From positions 36,373 to 84,982 of the forward strand of contig NZ_OCVX01000006.1 in NCBI RefSeq assembly GCF_900232995.1: 48,610 bases of DNA, written 5' to 3'. Below, one piece after another: positions 1 to 9,421 of the stretch; position 1 is the first letter of the stretch, and each line of letters opens with the position of its first letter. The translations under genes were made by a program, and so were the position numbers. The stretch comes from Mycobacterium simulans (GTDB lineage Bacteria > Actinomycetota > Actinomycetes > Mycobacteriales > Mycobacteriaceae). The notes under the pieces are model-generated. The model was not told where the DNA came from. It searched no databases and worked only from the letters and a program-made list of their open reading frames with translations.

Positions 1-1
1 C

Positions 2-2971
2 GGCAGGGGCGGGTTTGGGGTGGTCTATCGCTGTGTGCAGATGGGGTTGGGTCGGGTGGTGGCGGTAAAGGTGCTAACCGCGCTCTCTGATCAGGATCGG
101 GCCCGGTTTGCCTCTGAACAGCAGGCAATGGCGCGGTTGACCGGCCATCCCCACATCGTGGCCGTGTTACAGGCGGATCAAACGGTCAGCGGGTGCCCGT
201 TTTTGGTGATGCCGTTGTGCGGCCGGGGGTCTTGGCAGGAGCATATCGCCCAGCACGGAGTGTTAGGGCTGGGTGAGGCGTTGGGGGTGGGAGCCAAGAT
301 AGCCGGGGCGTTGGCGGCCGCACATCAGGCGGGAATAGTGCATCGTGATGTAAAGCCGGCGAACATTTTGTTCACCGAATACGGCGAGCCGGCATTGACC
401 GATTTCGGGGTCGCCCGTACCAATGACGGACTTAGGACCGCCGGCGAGGCATTTGTCGGCACACCGGCATTTACCGCGCCGGAGGTAATCGCCGGGGCTA
501 GCCCCGGCCCCGACGCCGACGTCTACGGTTTGGGGGCCACTTTGTTCGCCGCGCTCACGGGCCATGCAGCCGTTGAGCGCCGCCACGATGAGCGGGTGGT
601 GGCCCAGTTCGTGCCGATCACCAGTGACCCGGTGCCCGATCTAGGCGAGCACGACGTCCCCGCCGAGGTGGCCGCCATCATCGCCGCCGCGATGTCCCCC
701 GAACCCGCCGATCGGCCATCGGCGGCCGACCTGCGCGAGCAGTTGCGCCAGGCCCAACTGCGCCACCCCGGTGATGCCGGCGGGTCGACACGACCCGTCG
801 CGTCGGCCACTGCGGCACCCTTGATGGCGGGTTATCTGCCGGTGCTGCCCGGCGAGGTGGTGGGCCGGGCCGCCGAGGTGGCCCAGCTGCGGGAGCTGTT
901 AGCGGGGTCGCGGCTGGTCACCCTGACCGGTGTTGGCGGGGTCGGCAAAACCACCCTGGCTGTGTATGCCGCGGCCGAGCTGCGCACGGAATACCTCGAC
1001 GGGGTGTGGCTGGTCGAGCTGGCCGGGCTGCACGATGGCACGCTGCTGACCGAAATAGTGGCCGCAGCACTGGGGGTGCGTGATCAGCCCGGCCGAGCGC
1101 TGAGCGAGGTACTGATGGACGTCCTGTATGAGCGCCGCGCGCTGCTCGTATTGGACAATTGCGAACATCTCATCGCCGACGCGGCGAAGTTCGTCGACAT
1201 GGTGGTGCGCCGGTGTCCACGCCTGCACGTTCTGGCGACCAGCCGCGAGGCCCTTGACATCGCCGCAGAAACCGTAATGACGGTGTCCCCGCTCGCCGTG
1301 CCCGACCCCGAGACCGACCCCGAGTTGGGCAGCTTGGCCGCCTACCCCGGGGTGGTGCTATTCCTGCAACGCGCCAACGCCGCGATCCCCGACTTCACGT
1401 TGAACGACCACCACGCCACCGCGGTGGCCCGCATCTGTACCCGCGTGGAGGGATTACCACTGGCCATCGAGCTGGCCGCAGCCCGCATGCGTGCCATGTC
1501 GGCCGAACAAATCGCCGACGGGCTCACCAACCGCTATTCCCTACTCACTCGTGGCCACCGCGGCGCCCCCACCCGACACCGAACCCTCGCTGGCTGTATC
1601 GACTGGAGCTACCAACTCTGCACGCAAACCGAACAATATCTGTGGGCGGCGTTTGCGGTGTTCGCCGGAAGCTTCGACGCACCCGCCGCCCGTTACGTGT
1701 GCGCCGACAACCTACCCACCAACGACGTCCTTCCCGACCTGCTTAGCTCCCTGGTCGACAAATCCATCCTGATCCGCACCCAACACCGCGACCAGGTGCG
1801 CTTTTGTCTCCTGGACACCCTGCGCGATTACGCAAAAACTCACCTCACCCAAACCGAGCAAGACCGATTGCGCGCCCGCCACGCCCGCTGGTACCACCAA
1901 CTCGTCACGCAAGCCCGATCGCAATTGTGGGGCCACAGTCAGCTGCACTGGTCGGAGCGCCTCATCGAAGAGATGCCGAACATCCGTGAAGCGCTGCAAT
2001 TTTCCCTCGGTTACGACCCGACTATGGCGTTAGGGATAGCGGTGGCTATGCGCCCGGTGTGGATGTTCCGCGGGATGCTCGGCGAGGCACGCCGCTGGCT
2101 CGGGCTGGCCCTGGACGCGACTTCTCTTCAGCAACCGAGCCTCCCGCGCATTCACGCCTTGGGCGACATCGCGCTGACCAGCTTTCTGCAAGCAGATCTT
2201 TCGGCCGCTCGCGCTGCACTCGCCGAAGCCCGCGACCACCTGGCTGCGACGCACAACGCTGAAGCTAGCGTCGAAATCGACTCCATCGAGGGTTACATCG
2301 CCAGCATTGAGGGTTACATTGCCAGCCAAACGGGTGAGATTGAGCGGGCAGCTGAGTGTTTCCGGCGGGCTTTGGCGCTAACGACCGATTTCGAGGTGCG
2401 GTTTGCATCGATGCACTACCTGGGCTGGGTTTTCGAGATATCGGGTGATCTTGACCAAGCGATGAGCTGCTTTGAAACGGCGTTGGACCTTACGAAATCG
2501 CACGGGGAGTCGATGTTTCAGCCACGGGCGCTGGTGTCGGTGGGCATGGGGCACTGGCTGCGTGGGGATCCCCAGCTCGCAGTGCCTGTCCTTACCGAGG
2601 GCCTTCGCCTAACGCACGTGGGCGGCGATCGTCTCAACGGGGCACAGTGCTTGGAGGCCTTGGCGTGGATTGCTAGTTCACGTCACGATTGGCGCCTTGC
2701 CGCCGTCATGATGGGAGCAGCCGACGCGCTGAGCCGAGCTATCGGTAGCCCGCTACTGTACTTCCCCGATCTGATTGCCTGTCATAACGAGTGCGACACG
2801 CAGGCTCGCCAAGAGCTAGGTCCGGTGGGATTCGAGGCCGCTTGGGCTGACGGCTCCGCACTCAAATTCGACGAAGCAGTCGCCTTGGCCCTGGATAGGT
2901 GTAATGACTGGCATGACGTGACGCCACAGCGGTGGGGTGCCACTGGGCCTGGGGTGCCTCCTCCCAGTTGA
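2..2971 (+). CDS. Ser/Thr protein kinase - STAND ATPase - TPR-like regulator (5' end outside window)
   Basis: The frame is already open at base 2 (GRGGFGVVY glycine-rich loop), so the true start lies upstream of the window; about 28 N-terminal residues are missing compared with the intact paralogue at 3137. Visible in order are a Hanks-type kinase domain (VAVKVL lysine, HRDVKPAN catalytic loop, intact DFG, GTPAFTAPE activation segment), an ATPase domain with Walker A GVGGVGKTT and Walker B LLVLDNCEHL, a GLPLAIELAAAR motif typical of STAND ATPases, and a long helical TPR-like C-terminal half. No LuxR-type HTH is seen at the end. The layout resembles PknK-like kinase-ATPase regulators. The likely role is intracellular signalling by phosphorylation and nucleotide-gated scaffolding; the partner is unknown. 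A 21-base tandem duplication (2285-2326) gives a doubled IEGYIAS unit absent from the paralogue. Confidence 0.85.
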   Translation, partial: GRGGFGVVYRCVQMGLGRVVAVKVLTALSDQDRARFASEQQAMARLTGHPHIVAVLQADQTVSGCPFLVMPLCGRGSWQEHIAQHGVLGLGEALGVGAKIAGALAAAHQAGIVHRDVKPANILFTEYGEPALTDFGVARTNDGLRTAGEAFVGTPAFTAPEVIAGASPGPDADVYGLGATLFAALTGHAAVERRHDERVVAQFVPITSDPVPDLGEHDVPAEVAAIIAAAMSPEPADRPSAADLREQLRQAQLRHPGDAGGSTRPVASATAAPLMAGYLPVLPGEVVGRAAEVAQLRELLAGSRLVTLTGVGGVGKTTLAVYAAAELRTEYLDGVWLVELAGLHDGTLLTEIVAAALGVRDQPGRALSEVLMDVLYERRALLVLDNCEHLIADAAKFVDMVVRRCPRLHVLATSREALDIAAETVMTVSPLAVPDPETDPELGSLAAYPGVVLFLQRANAAIPDFTLNDHHATAVARICTRVEGLPLAIELAAARMRAMSAEQIADGLTNRYSLLTRGHRGAPTRHRTLAGCIDWSYQLCTQTEQYLWAAFAVFAGSFDAPAARYVCADNLPTNDVLPDLLSSLVDKSILIRTQHRDQVRFCLLDTLRDYAKTHLTQTEQDRLRARHARWYHQLVTQARSQLWGHSQLHWSERLIEEMPNIREALQFSLGYDPTMALGIAVAMRPVWMFRGMLGEARRWLGLALDATSLQQPSLPRIHALGDIALTSFLQADLSAARAALAEARDHLAATHNAEASVEIDSIEGYIASIEGYIASQTGEIERAAECFRRALALTTDFEVRFASMHYLGWVFEISGDLDQAMSCFETALDLTKSHGESMFQPRALVSVGMGHWLRGDPQLAVPVLTEGLRLTHVGGDRLNGAQCLEALAWIASSRHDWRLAAVMMGAADALSRAIGSPLLYFPDLIACHNECDTQARQELGPVGFEAAWADGSALKFDEAVALALDRCNDWHDVTPQRWGATGPGVPPPS

Positions 2972-3136
2972 GCGGCCCATACTGCCGCTCCATCAACGCG
3001 GCACTTCCGTCAAGACGACGTTGTCCGGTCTGAGGGCATGGCCACATGCCGCAGGGGCACGGCTGCATCGAAAATCCGGTAGCGGTGCGCGGCGGTGTTT
3101 GCGGTTTTATCATTTTGAGCTTGATGCGATGGGCTG

Positions 3137-6100
3137 ATGATGGTTGAGCGGGATTGCGCGCCGGCCGTCGATGTGGTGGCGGAGTTAGCCGGGGCAGGGT
3201 TCGTTGATGCCGTAGAAATCGGCCGGGGTGGGTTTGGGGTGGTTTATCGCTGTGCGCAGGTGGGGTTGGGTCGGATGGTGGCGGTCAAGGTGTTGATCGC
3301 ACTCTCTGATCAGGATCGAGCCCGGTTTGCCTCTGAACAGCAGGCAATGGCGCGGTTGACCGGCCATCCCCACATCGTGGCCGTGTTGCAGGTGGGCCAG
3401 ACCGTCAGCGGCTGCCCGTTTTTGGTGATGCCGCTGTGTGCACAGGGGTCGTGGCAAGAGCGCATCGCCGAGCAAGCGGCGACCTTGGGACTCGATGAGG
3501 TGTTGGCGGTGGGCGCCAAGATGGCTGGGGCGTTGGCCGCCGCGCATCGGATCGGGGTGGTGCACCGCGATGTGAAGCCGGCCAACATTTTGTTCACCGA
3601 GTACGGTGAGCCGGCGTTGACCGACTTCGCGGTCGCCCACATCGGTGCGGGGTTTCAGACCAGGGAGATGGTTGTCGGCACGCCCGCGTTTGCCGCCCCG
3701 GAGCTAGTCGACGGCACCCCACCCAACGAGGCCTCCGACATCTACGGACTGGGCGCCACCCTGTTCGCCGCCCTGACCGGCCATGCCGTCGTCGAGCGCC
3801 GCCACGATGAGCAGGTGGTGGCCCAGTTCGTACCGATCACCCGGGACCCGGCGCCCAATCTCGGTGGGCACGACGTCCCCGCCGAGGTGGCCGCCATCAT
3901 CGCGGCCGCGATGGCCCCCGACCCCGCCGATCGACCATCGGCAGCCGAGCTGGGCGAGCAACTACGCCACGCCCAACTACGCCACCCCGGTGCCGCCGGC
4001 GGGGCGGCGCGGCCCGCCATATCGTCGGCCACTGCGGCACGCCCAACGATGGGTCAGGTGCCCGCGTTACCCGGCGAGGTCGTGGGCCGCGAGACCGAGG
4101 TGACCCAGCTGCAGAAGCTCTTGACAGGTTCGCGGCTGGTCACCCTGACCGGTGTCGGCGGCGTCGGCAAGACCACCCTGCCTATCCACGCCGCAACCCA
4201 ACTGCTCACCCACTACCCCGACGGGGTATGGCTAATCGAACTGGCCGGGCTACACGACGGCGCGCTACTGACCGAAACCGTGGCCACAGCGCTAGGGGTA
4301 CGTGATCAACCCGGCCGAACACTCGGCGACGTGCTACTGGGAATCCTGGCCCAGCGCCACACACTGCTGATCCTGGACAACTGCGAACACCTCATCGACG
4401 ACGTGGCCAAATTCGTCGACACCGCCCTTCGCCACTGTCGACGGTTACACGTCCTAGCGACCAGCCGCGGGATCCTCGACAACGCCGGCGAAACCGTAAT
4501 GACCGTCTCCCCGCTGGCCGTACCCGACCCCGAGACCGACCCCGAGTTGGGCAGCTTGGCCGCTTACCCCGGCGTGGTGCTATTCCTGCAACGCGCCAGC
4601 GCCGCGATCCCCGACTTCATATTGACCACCCACAACGCCGCCGCCGTGGCCCGCATCTGTACCCGCGTGGAGGGATTACCACTGGCCATCGAGCTGGCCG
4701 CAGCCCGCATGCGTGCCATGTCGGCCCAACAAATCGCCGACGGACTCACCAACCGATACACCCTGCTCACTCGTGGCCACCGCCGCGCCCCCACCCGACA
4801 TCGAACCCTCGCCGCCTGCATCGACTGGAGCTACCAACTCTGCACCGACACCGAACAACAACTCTGGGCGGCGTTTGCGGTGTTCGCCGGAAGCTTCGAT
4901 TTGCCCGCCGCGCAACATCTCTGTTCCGGCGACTTACCCGCCAACGACGTCCTACCCGACCTGCTGGGCTCCCTAGTCGACAAATCCATCCTTATCCGCA
5001 CCCAACAGCGCGACCAGGTGCGCTTTCGACTGTTGGAAACCCTGCGCGACTACGCCAAGACCCACCTCAGCCAAAGCGAACAACACCGGCTACGCACCCG
5101 CCATACCCACTGGTACCACCAACTCGTCACACAAGCCCGACCGCAATGGTTCGGCCACGGTCAGCTGTACTGGTCGGAGCGGCTGATGCGGGAGATGGCA
5201 AACATCCGGGAAGCCCTGCAATTCGCCCTCGACCATGACTCAGCTATCGCGCTAGAGATGGCGGTGGCTATGCGCCCAATCTGGCTCAACACCGGGATGC
5301 TCGGCGAAGCACGCCGCTGGCTCAAGTCGGCCTTGGACGCGACATCAGATCAACCGAGCCCCCTCCGCATCCACGCCCTGGGCGACGTCGCGTTCATCGC
5401 CTTTGTACAAGGTGATCTCGCGGAGTCCTGCGCTCGAGTGGCGGAGGCCCGCGATCACCTGGAGGGAATGGACGACGCAGAGCTAAACGCCACGATTGAC
5501 TGCATGGAGGGCTACATTGCCGTGCAAATGGGTGAGATCGAGCGGGCGGCGGCGTGCATCCGGGGGGCTTTGGCGGGAGTCGTCGAACCCGAGGTGCGGT
5601 GGGCGTCGTTGTACTACCTGGGCTGGGTTTTGGCGGCCTCGGGCGACCTGGCCCAAGCGGTGAGTTGCTTTGAAACGGCATTGGAGTTCTCCAGATCCCA
5701 CGGAGAGTCGATCTACCAGTCACGGGCGCTGGTGTCGGTGGGTATGGGGCACTGGCTGCGCGGGGATCCCCAGCGCGCAGAACCCGACCTCATTGAGGGA
5801 CTTCGCCTTTCGCAGTTTGTCGGCGATCCTTTTAACGGGGCACAGTGCCTCGAGGCCTTGGCGTGGACGGCCGGCTCGCGTCACGATTGGCGACATGCCG
5901 CCGTGTTGATGGCGGCAGCCGACGCGCAGAGCCGAGCCATTGGCAGCCCACTACTGTACGTTCCGGATCTGATTAGCTGTCATGTCCAGTGCGACAAGCA
6001 GGCTCGTCAAGAGCTAGGTCCGGAGGGCTTCGAAGCCGCTTGGGCTGAGGGAGCCGCGCTCAATTTCGACGAAGCAGTCGCCTTGGTGCTGGAATCGTAT

Positions 6101-6142
6101 GGCGTAAGCACAGGCGCACGGTCAGGAGCGCAGCCCTCTTAG
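3137..6142 (+). CDS. Ser/Thr protein kinase - STAND ATPase - TPR-like regulator, second tandem copy
   Basis: This 1001-residue protein is the tandem paralogue of the preceding gene. The kinase domain spans about residues 20-275: glycine-rich loop 29-37, catalytic lysine K51, HRD at 143-145 and GTPAFAAPE at 181-189. The usual DFG is DFA (163-165), a change at the magnesium-positioning motif that may weaken or alter catalysis. The ATPase has Walker A GVGGVGKTT at 339-347, Walker B LLILDN around 410-415 and a GLPLAIELAAAR motif; the rest is TPR-like. The start is the first of two adjacent ATGs (3137, 3140); neither has a strong ribosome binding site. Stretches of near-identical DNA shared with copy 1, next to diverged stretches, suggest recent duplication or gene conversion. 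Kinase-ATPase-TPR architecture is clear; target and ligand are unknown. Confidence 0.88.
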   Translation: MMVERDCAPAVDVVAELAGAGFVDAVEIGRGGFGVVYRCAQVGLGRMVAVKVLIALSDQDRARFASEQQAMARLTGHPHIVAVLQVGQTVSGCPFLVMPLCAQGSWQERIAEQAATLGLDEVLAVGAKMAGALAAAHRIGVVHRDVKPANILFTEYGEPALTDFAVAHIGAGFQTREMVVGTPAFAAPELVDGTPPNEASDIYGLGATLFAALTGHAVVERRHDEQVVAQFVPITRDPAPNLGGHDVPAEVAAIIAAAMAPDPADRPSAAELGEQLRHAQLRHPGAAGGAARPAISSATAARPTMGQVPALPGEVVGRETEVTQLQKLLTGSRLVTLTGVGGVGKTTLPIHAATQLLTHYPDGVWLIELAGLHDGALLTETVATALGVRDQPGRTLGDVLLGILAQRHTLLILDNCEHLIDDVAKFVDTALRHCRRLHVLATSRGILDNAGETVMTVSPLAVPDPETDPELGSLAAYPGVVLFLQRASAAIPDFILTTHNAAAVARICTRVEGLPLAIELAAARMRAMSAQQIADGLTNRYTLLTRGHRRAPTRHRTLAACIDWSYQLCTDTEQQLWAAFAVFAGSFDLPAAQHLCSGDLPANDVLPDLLGSLVDKSILIRTQQRDQVRFRLLETLRDYAKTHLSQSEQHRLRTRHTHWYHQLVTQARPQWFGHGQLYWSERLMREMANIREALQFALDHDSAIALEMAVAMRPIWLNTGMLGEARRWLKSALDATSDQPSPLRIHALGDVAFIAFVQGDLAESCARVAEARDHLEGMDDAELNATIDCMEGYIAVQMGEIERAAACIRGALAGVVEPEVRWASLYYLGWVLAASGDLAQAVSCFETALEFSRSHGESIYQSRALVSVGMGHWLRGDPQRAEPDLIEGLRLSQFVGDPFNGAQCLEALAWTAGSRHDWRHAAVLMAAADAQSRAIGSPLLYVPDLISCHVQCDKQARQELGPEGFEAAWAEGAALNFDEAVALVLESYGVSTGARSGAQPS

Positions 6143-6852
6143 AGCGCCGTGCGGGCCAGAGTCATCCCGGCGATGTGATTCAAGTGCCCGATAGCCACCG
6201 CAATAGAACTCTGCCCGGGCACTGCCGGAACACTCTGGTACGAGATGTGCGGCAACGTCGGCGGGTTCGTGCCGTAGAACCGAACGGCAAGGTCGATCGC
6301 CTCGACGATCGCTGGGCCCCCCACAATCGGATCCGTGACCAGATCCTGGACCTGCTGCGCCAGGCTTCCTTGACCGGTGAGCCCGGCGATAAGGGCAACG
6401 ATCACGTTGATGTCGATGCTGAGTTGGACGGCGGCTTTGTAGACAGCGGTGATGTCGGCGCCGGCGGTGTCGTTCGGCGTTGTCGAGTACAGGTCGCCGG
6501 GATTGGCGAAATCCCACCAAATATCAACGCCGTTCGCGTCTTTCGGGATCTGCGCCGCGATGAGGTTGATGTCGGCGATACCACGCCCGCCCGGGTCGGT
6601 GGCGCCGGGGAAGGTGTGCCCGGCGAGCCGCCACGGGTTTCCAAAGGTGTACCCGCCGATCAGGTTTGGTCGCGCCCATTGCAGCGAGCCGGTCATGATC
6701 TCGGCCAGCACGCGCGACGCCGCCTCGGCACCCTGGGTGTACCCGCCCAGCGCAAAAGTCCGGTTTGGGTTAGCAGTGATCCACCCTGTCGCGTTGGTAA
6801 CGGCGATCTGGACGGATCGGGCGTAGCTCGGCGAAGTCGGCGCGCCGGGCGT
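6139..6852 (-). pseudogene. 5'-truncated LysB/cutinase-like alpha/beta hydrolase remnant
   Basis: The minus-strand frame is open from 6852 (just after an in-frame stop at 6853-6855) to the stop at 6139. It contains no ATG, GTG or TTG before a GTG at 6711, which already lies beyond the nucleophile elbow. The translated part reads as the core of a LysB-like or cutinase-like esterase: an elbow-like GGYTQGAEAAS, then a TFGNPWR motif, a GGRGIADINL stretch, and PGDLYS, which fits the acid residue of the triad. Two things argue against function: the N-terminal strands are missing, and the nucleophile position is Thr (GYTQG) rather than Ser (GYSQG). A short product from GTG 6711 (190 residues) could be made but would lack the elbow. 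The family assignment comes from motif resemblance only. Confidence 0.55.
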
Positions 6853-7020
6853 TCATCGATTTGGAAAAGACATGGTTACGACGCGGCCGTGTTCGGTATC
6901 GGTTCGGCAACCAATCCAGTCGCACTTCTAGAGAAAGCCTTCGGGACAGCGATACAGTTCCGCCGCGCCCATCTTGATTGCGGAAATAACTTCATGAGCG
7001 CGAATACCAGGGAGTGCCCA

Positions 7021-7575
7021 TTGAAAAGGTTTGATCGCTGCAGCATGACCGTACTTGCCAGTGCTGGGTTGTGCGGAGCCGCGTTGGCGCTGAGCCCGGG
7101 CGCGGCAGCCGCCCCCCTGCCAACGGGCGGCCCCGCGTGCATCGAGCAAATGAGTGCGCTTGGCCCCATGTGCATCGTGCAGATGGCGGGGGTCGCAGCG
7201 CCCGTAGGCGCAACGCCATTAGCGCCGATGGTCCTGCCTGGTCCGCCGGTTGTGGCTGCAGCCCCCGCTGCAGTGCCGGCGGGCGCTCCAATACCGGCTG
7301 GCGCACCGGTACCGGCGGTTGCTCCAATACCGGCGGGCGCGCCAGTACCGGCTGGTGCGCCGGTGGTCGCGGGTGCACCGGTGGTCGCGGGTGTGCCGGA
7401 TGGTGCGGTACCGGCCGGCGCGCCTCTGCTGAAGCAGGCGGGAGCAGGCAAGGGTGTGCCAACGAATCCGGGGCCGGCCCTTTCCGCCGGCCCCGTGGTT
7501 CTGCCCGGTCCACCGCCTGCGCCTGGTCCGACGTTGGTTACGGCTACGGCACCCCTTCCCCCTGGTAGCCCCTAA
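7021..7575 (+). CDS. exported Ala/Pro-rich protein with PAGAP-type repeats
   Basis: The product has 184 residues. The TTG at 7021 is preferred because AGGGAG lies 6 bases upstream and it gives a compact signal peptide (MKRFDRCSMTVLASAGLCG... ending in AAAAP); an in-frame ATG at 6994 is the alternative. The mature part begins with two related Cys-containing segments (PACIEQMSALGPM and CIVQMAG) and continues as low-complexity PAGAP/PVPAGAP/VVAGAP repeats from about residue 80 to 145, ending in a Pro-rich tail. It resembles the conserved Ala/Pro-rich secreted proteins of mycobacteria such as the Rv1157c group (from memory, not searched). It is likely exported by Sec; no enzymatic motif is visible. 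The much longer open frame reaching back to 6175 is an artefact of GC-rich DNA. Confidence 0.7.
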   Translation: MKRFDRCSMTVLASAGLCGAALALSPGAAAAPLPTGGPACIEQMSALGPMCIVQMAGVAAPVGATPLAPMVLPGPPVVAAAPAAVPAGAPIPAGAPVPAVAPIPAGAPVPAGAPVVAGAPVVAGVPDGAVPAGAPLLKQAGAGKGVPTNPGPALSAGPVVLPGPPPAPGPTLVTATAPLPPGSP

Positions 7576-7602
7576 GCGGAAGTTGCGCCATATCAACCAT
7601 TT

Positions 7603-8481
7603 TCAGCCAGCTGGGGACTCGCCGACCTTGTGTGCGGGGTCAGGATCAGCCGATTTTTCTTCTCTAGGAATTCCTTCCTGAACGATTACCGGGTCACCAA
7701 CGTTGACTGTGTTGAAGTACCACTCGGCGTCGGTGGGGCTCAGGCTGATGCAGCCGTGGCTGACATTCTCAACCCCCATTGATCGAACCGCCCACGGAGC
7801 TGAATGCACATAGAGGCCGCGGCTGGTAATACGTACGGCGTAATCCACCGTGAGCCGGTAACCCTCGGGGTCGTCGACGGGAATGCCGACGCTGCTCGAA
7901 TCCATAGTCACCGAGCGGTCTTTGGAGATCACCCGGTAGGTACCGACGGGCGTCGCGAATTCCGGCTTGCCCATCGTGGCGGGCATGACACCTGCTTCTC
8001 CAAAGTGCGGCCGGTGGTGCGGCGCTGGCAATGGAGGCGGCGTTTCAGCTTCAACTCCGTCGATGCTCACGGTGAAGGTGTGATTTGCGATATCGGCGAC
8101 GCCGACGACGGCTGGACCTGTTTTGAAGTCCGTGCGCAGACGGCCCACCGAAAGTGCCACCGTGCTGTGAGCGGGCCAGAATCGGTCGGGAACCCATTGC
8201 ACCACGTTGTCGTCAAGCCACTCGAACTTGCCGGTCATTGCGGGCGCCGATTTCACTTCTATGGCGCGCTCAGCCCCGCGCCGGTCGGCGACGGGGCCGC
8301 TAAACGTCACCACTACGGGGTGCGCGACACCCACTACCTCGCCCCGCCTGGGTAGCACGGATGCGATGGCGACGTAGTTGTACGACGGGCTCAGCGCCGC
8401 GAGACGCACGCCAGCCGGTTCAGCGACCACTGTCGCGGCGATCACGATCATCACCAGAACAGACCGAACGGCTGCCCGCAT
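7603..8481 (-). CDS. L,D-transpeptidase (YkuD family), LdtMt1-like
   Basis: This 292-residue exported enzyme should form 3-3 cross-links in peptidoglycan, using a cysteine nucleophile to join meso-diaminopimelate residues of adjacent stems. ATG 8481 gives an N-terminal hydrophobic signal/anchor and has GGAAG four bases upstream; the frame extends to 8610 but the extra 43 residues are not signal-like. An Ig-like domain (VVGVAHPVVVTFSGPVADRR) is followed by a YkuD domain with the catalytic signature YVHSAPW ... VSHGCISLSP. Sequence and length resemble M. tuberculosis LdtA/LdtMt1. A Pro/His-rich linker (PPPLPAPHHRPHFGEAG) stands between the two domains where, from memory, LdtMt1 has a short loop. 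The C-terminus is a charged extension. It converges with the Ala/Pro-rich gene 27 bases away. Confidence 0.9.
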   Translation of the reverse strand: MRAAVRSVLVMIVIAATVVAEPAGVRLAALSPSYNYVAIASVLPRRGEVVGVAHPVVVTFSGPVADRRGAERAIEVKSAPAMTGKFEWLDDNVVQWVPDRFWPAHSTVALSVGRLRTDFKTGPAVVGVADIANHTFTVSIDGVEAETPPPLPAPHHRPHFGEAGVMPATMGKPEFATPVGTYRVISKDRSVTMDSSSVGIPVDDPEGYRLTVDYAVRITSRGLYVHSAPWAVRSMGVENVSHGCISLSPTDAEWYFNTVNVGDPVIVQEGIPREEKSADPDPAHKVGESPAG

Positions 8482-8749
8482 CGCTTCCAAACCCCTTGAG
8501 ATTACTAGCTTGTCGTTGTCGGTGACGATGTTAGGGTGCCGTGGCGGTCGGGTGTGCAAGCGCGCGCCAGCAGCTCGGTCAAGTCTTCGCCACGATTTGG
8601 TTACGGCCAACGTCGAGAACTCAACGACGTGAATCGAGTACCGTGATCATCCAGTCAGGCGACGCACGACGTGCGGCAGCAGCGTTGGCGCACAGGGTTA
8701 TACCAGCAGGCATCGGCGGACCCCCGTCCGGAATTCGCCGCACCTCTCG

Positions 8750-9310
8750 TCATAGGATGTGCTGAGTGATGAGACGGTCGAGCATCTGAACAGTCCGCTC
8801 CAAGGGATCGGTGGATTGCACCGCCAGGCAGAGGATGACTGCGCCCTCGACGGCGGCCACAATGGTCGTGGCCAGCGATTCCGCCTCGTCGATCCCGGCG
8901 CCCTCGGCCCTGAGGCGTTCGGTAAGCATCGCCTGCCACGCGGTAAATACCTCACCCGCGGCGTCTGCGGCCGAGGGCGACTCGGTGCGTCCGAGCGCGG
9001 CAGCGACGATCGGGCATCCGGAGGTGTAGTCGCTGGAGCGCAGCGTCTCCTTCCATGACTCGACGAACGCCGCCAACGACTCGCGGCCATTACCGTCCGG
9101 CGCAGCGCCCGCCAGAGTCGAATCGATGCGTCGGCCCGCCGCCAGAGTGGCCTCGGTTATGAGTTCCGACTTCCCGCCGGGAAAGTTCACGTAGACCGAT
9201 CGTCGCGCTGTGCCGCTGTGTTCAAGCAGTTCAGCCAGTCCGGTGCCGGACACCCCGTTGCGGCCGAGCAGTTCGATGGCGCTTTCGATCAGTCGCTCGC
9301 GCGCGGTCAT
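8750..9310 (-). CDS. TetR-family transcriptional repressor
   Basis: The protein has 186 residues. An N-terminal TetR HTH (about residues 5-50: RERLIESAIELLGRNGVSGT ... SVYVNFPGGKSELI) is followed by a helical ligand-binding domain with the LmrA/YxaF-like C-terminal pattern (SGCPIVAAAL). It is divergent from the SDR gene at 9422, and the shared intergenic region carries a perfect 16-base inverted repeat (9358-9400), so it most likely represses itself and the SDR/Ddn-like pair until an unknown hydrophobic ligand binds. The start ATG at 9310 gives a normal TetR N-terminus. Confidence 0.9.
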   Translation of the reverse strand: MTARERLIESAIELLGRNGVSGTGLAELLEHSGTARRSVYVNFPGGKSELITEATLAAGRRIDSTLAGAAPDGNGRESLAAFVESWKETLRSSDYTSGCPIVAAALGRTESPSAADAAGEVFTAWQAMLTERLRAEGAGIDEAESLATTIVAAVEGAVILCLAVQSTDPLERTVQMLDRLITQHIL

Positions 9311-9357
9311 CGTCTCGTCCTCCCCGGATCCGTGGTCAAAGATCAGGACAGTTGCAG

Positions 9358-9400
9358 TATACCGATTGGTCTACTAATGTCAGGTAGACCAATCGGTATA
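9358..9400. promoter_or_regulatory. TetR operator: perfect inverted repeat between tetR and SDR genes
   Basis: The arms TATACCGATTGGTCTA (9358-9373) and TAGACCAATCGGTATA (9385-9400) are exact reverse complements separated by 11 bases. Each arm is itself a pseudo-palindrome (ACC-N4-GGT), as expected of two TetR-dimer sites. The position, in the 111-base divergent promoter region, is where the repressor encoded at 8750-9310 should bind to control both directions. Confidence 0.85.
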
Positions 9401-9421
9401 AATCATGGAGAGGTCCCGTCG

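Noticed and set aside
6175..7020. Long plus-strand frame leading into the Ala/Pro-rich gene
   Set aside because: It is antisense to the LysB-like remnant, has no coding character before 7021, and a good ribosome binding site and signal peptide begin at TTG 7021.
7250..7430. CRISPR-like regular repeats
   Set aside because: The periodicity is the codon repeat of PAGAP units in the Ala/Pro-rich protein; there are no spacers and no cas genes.
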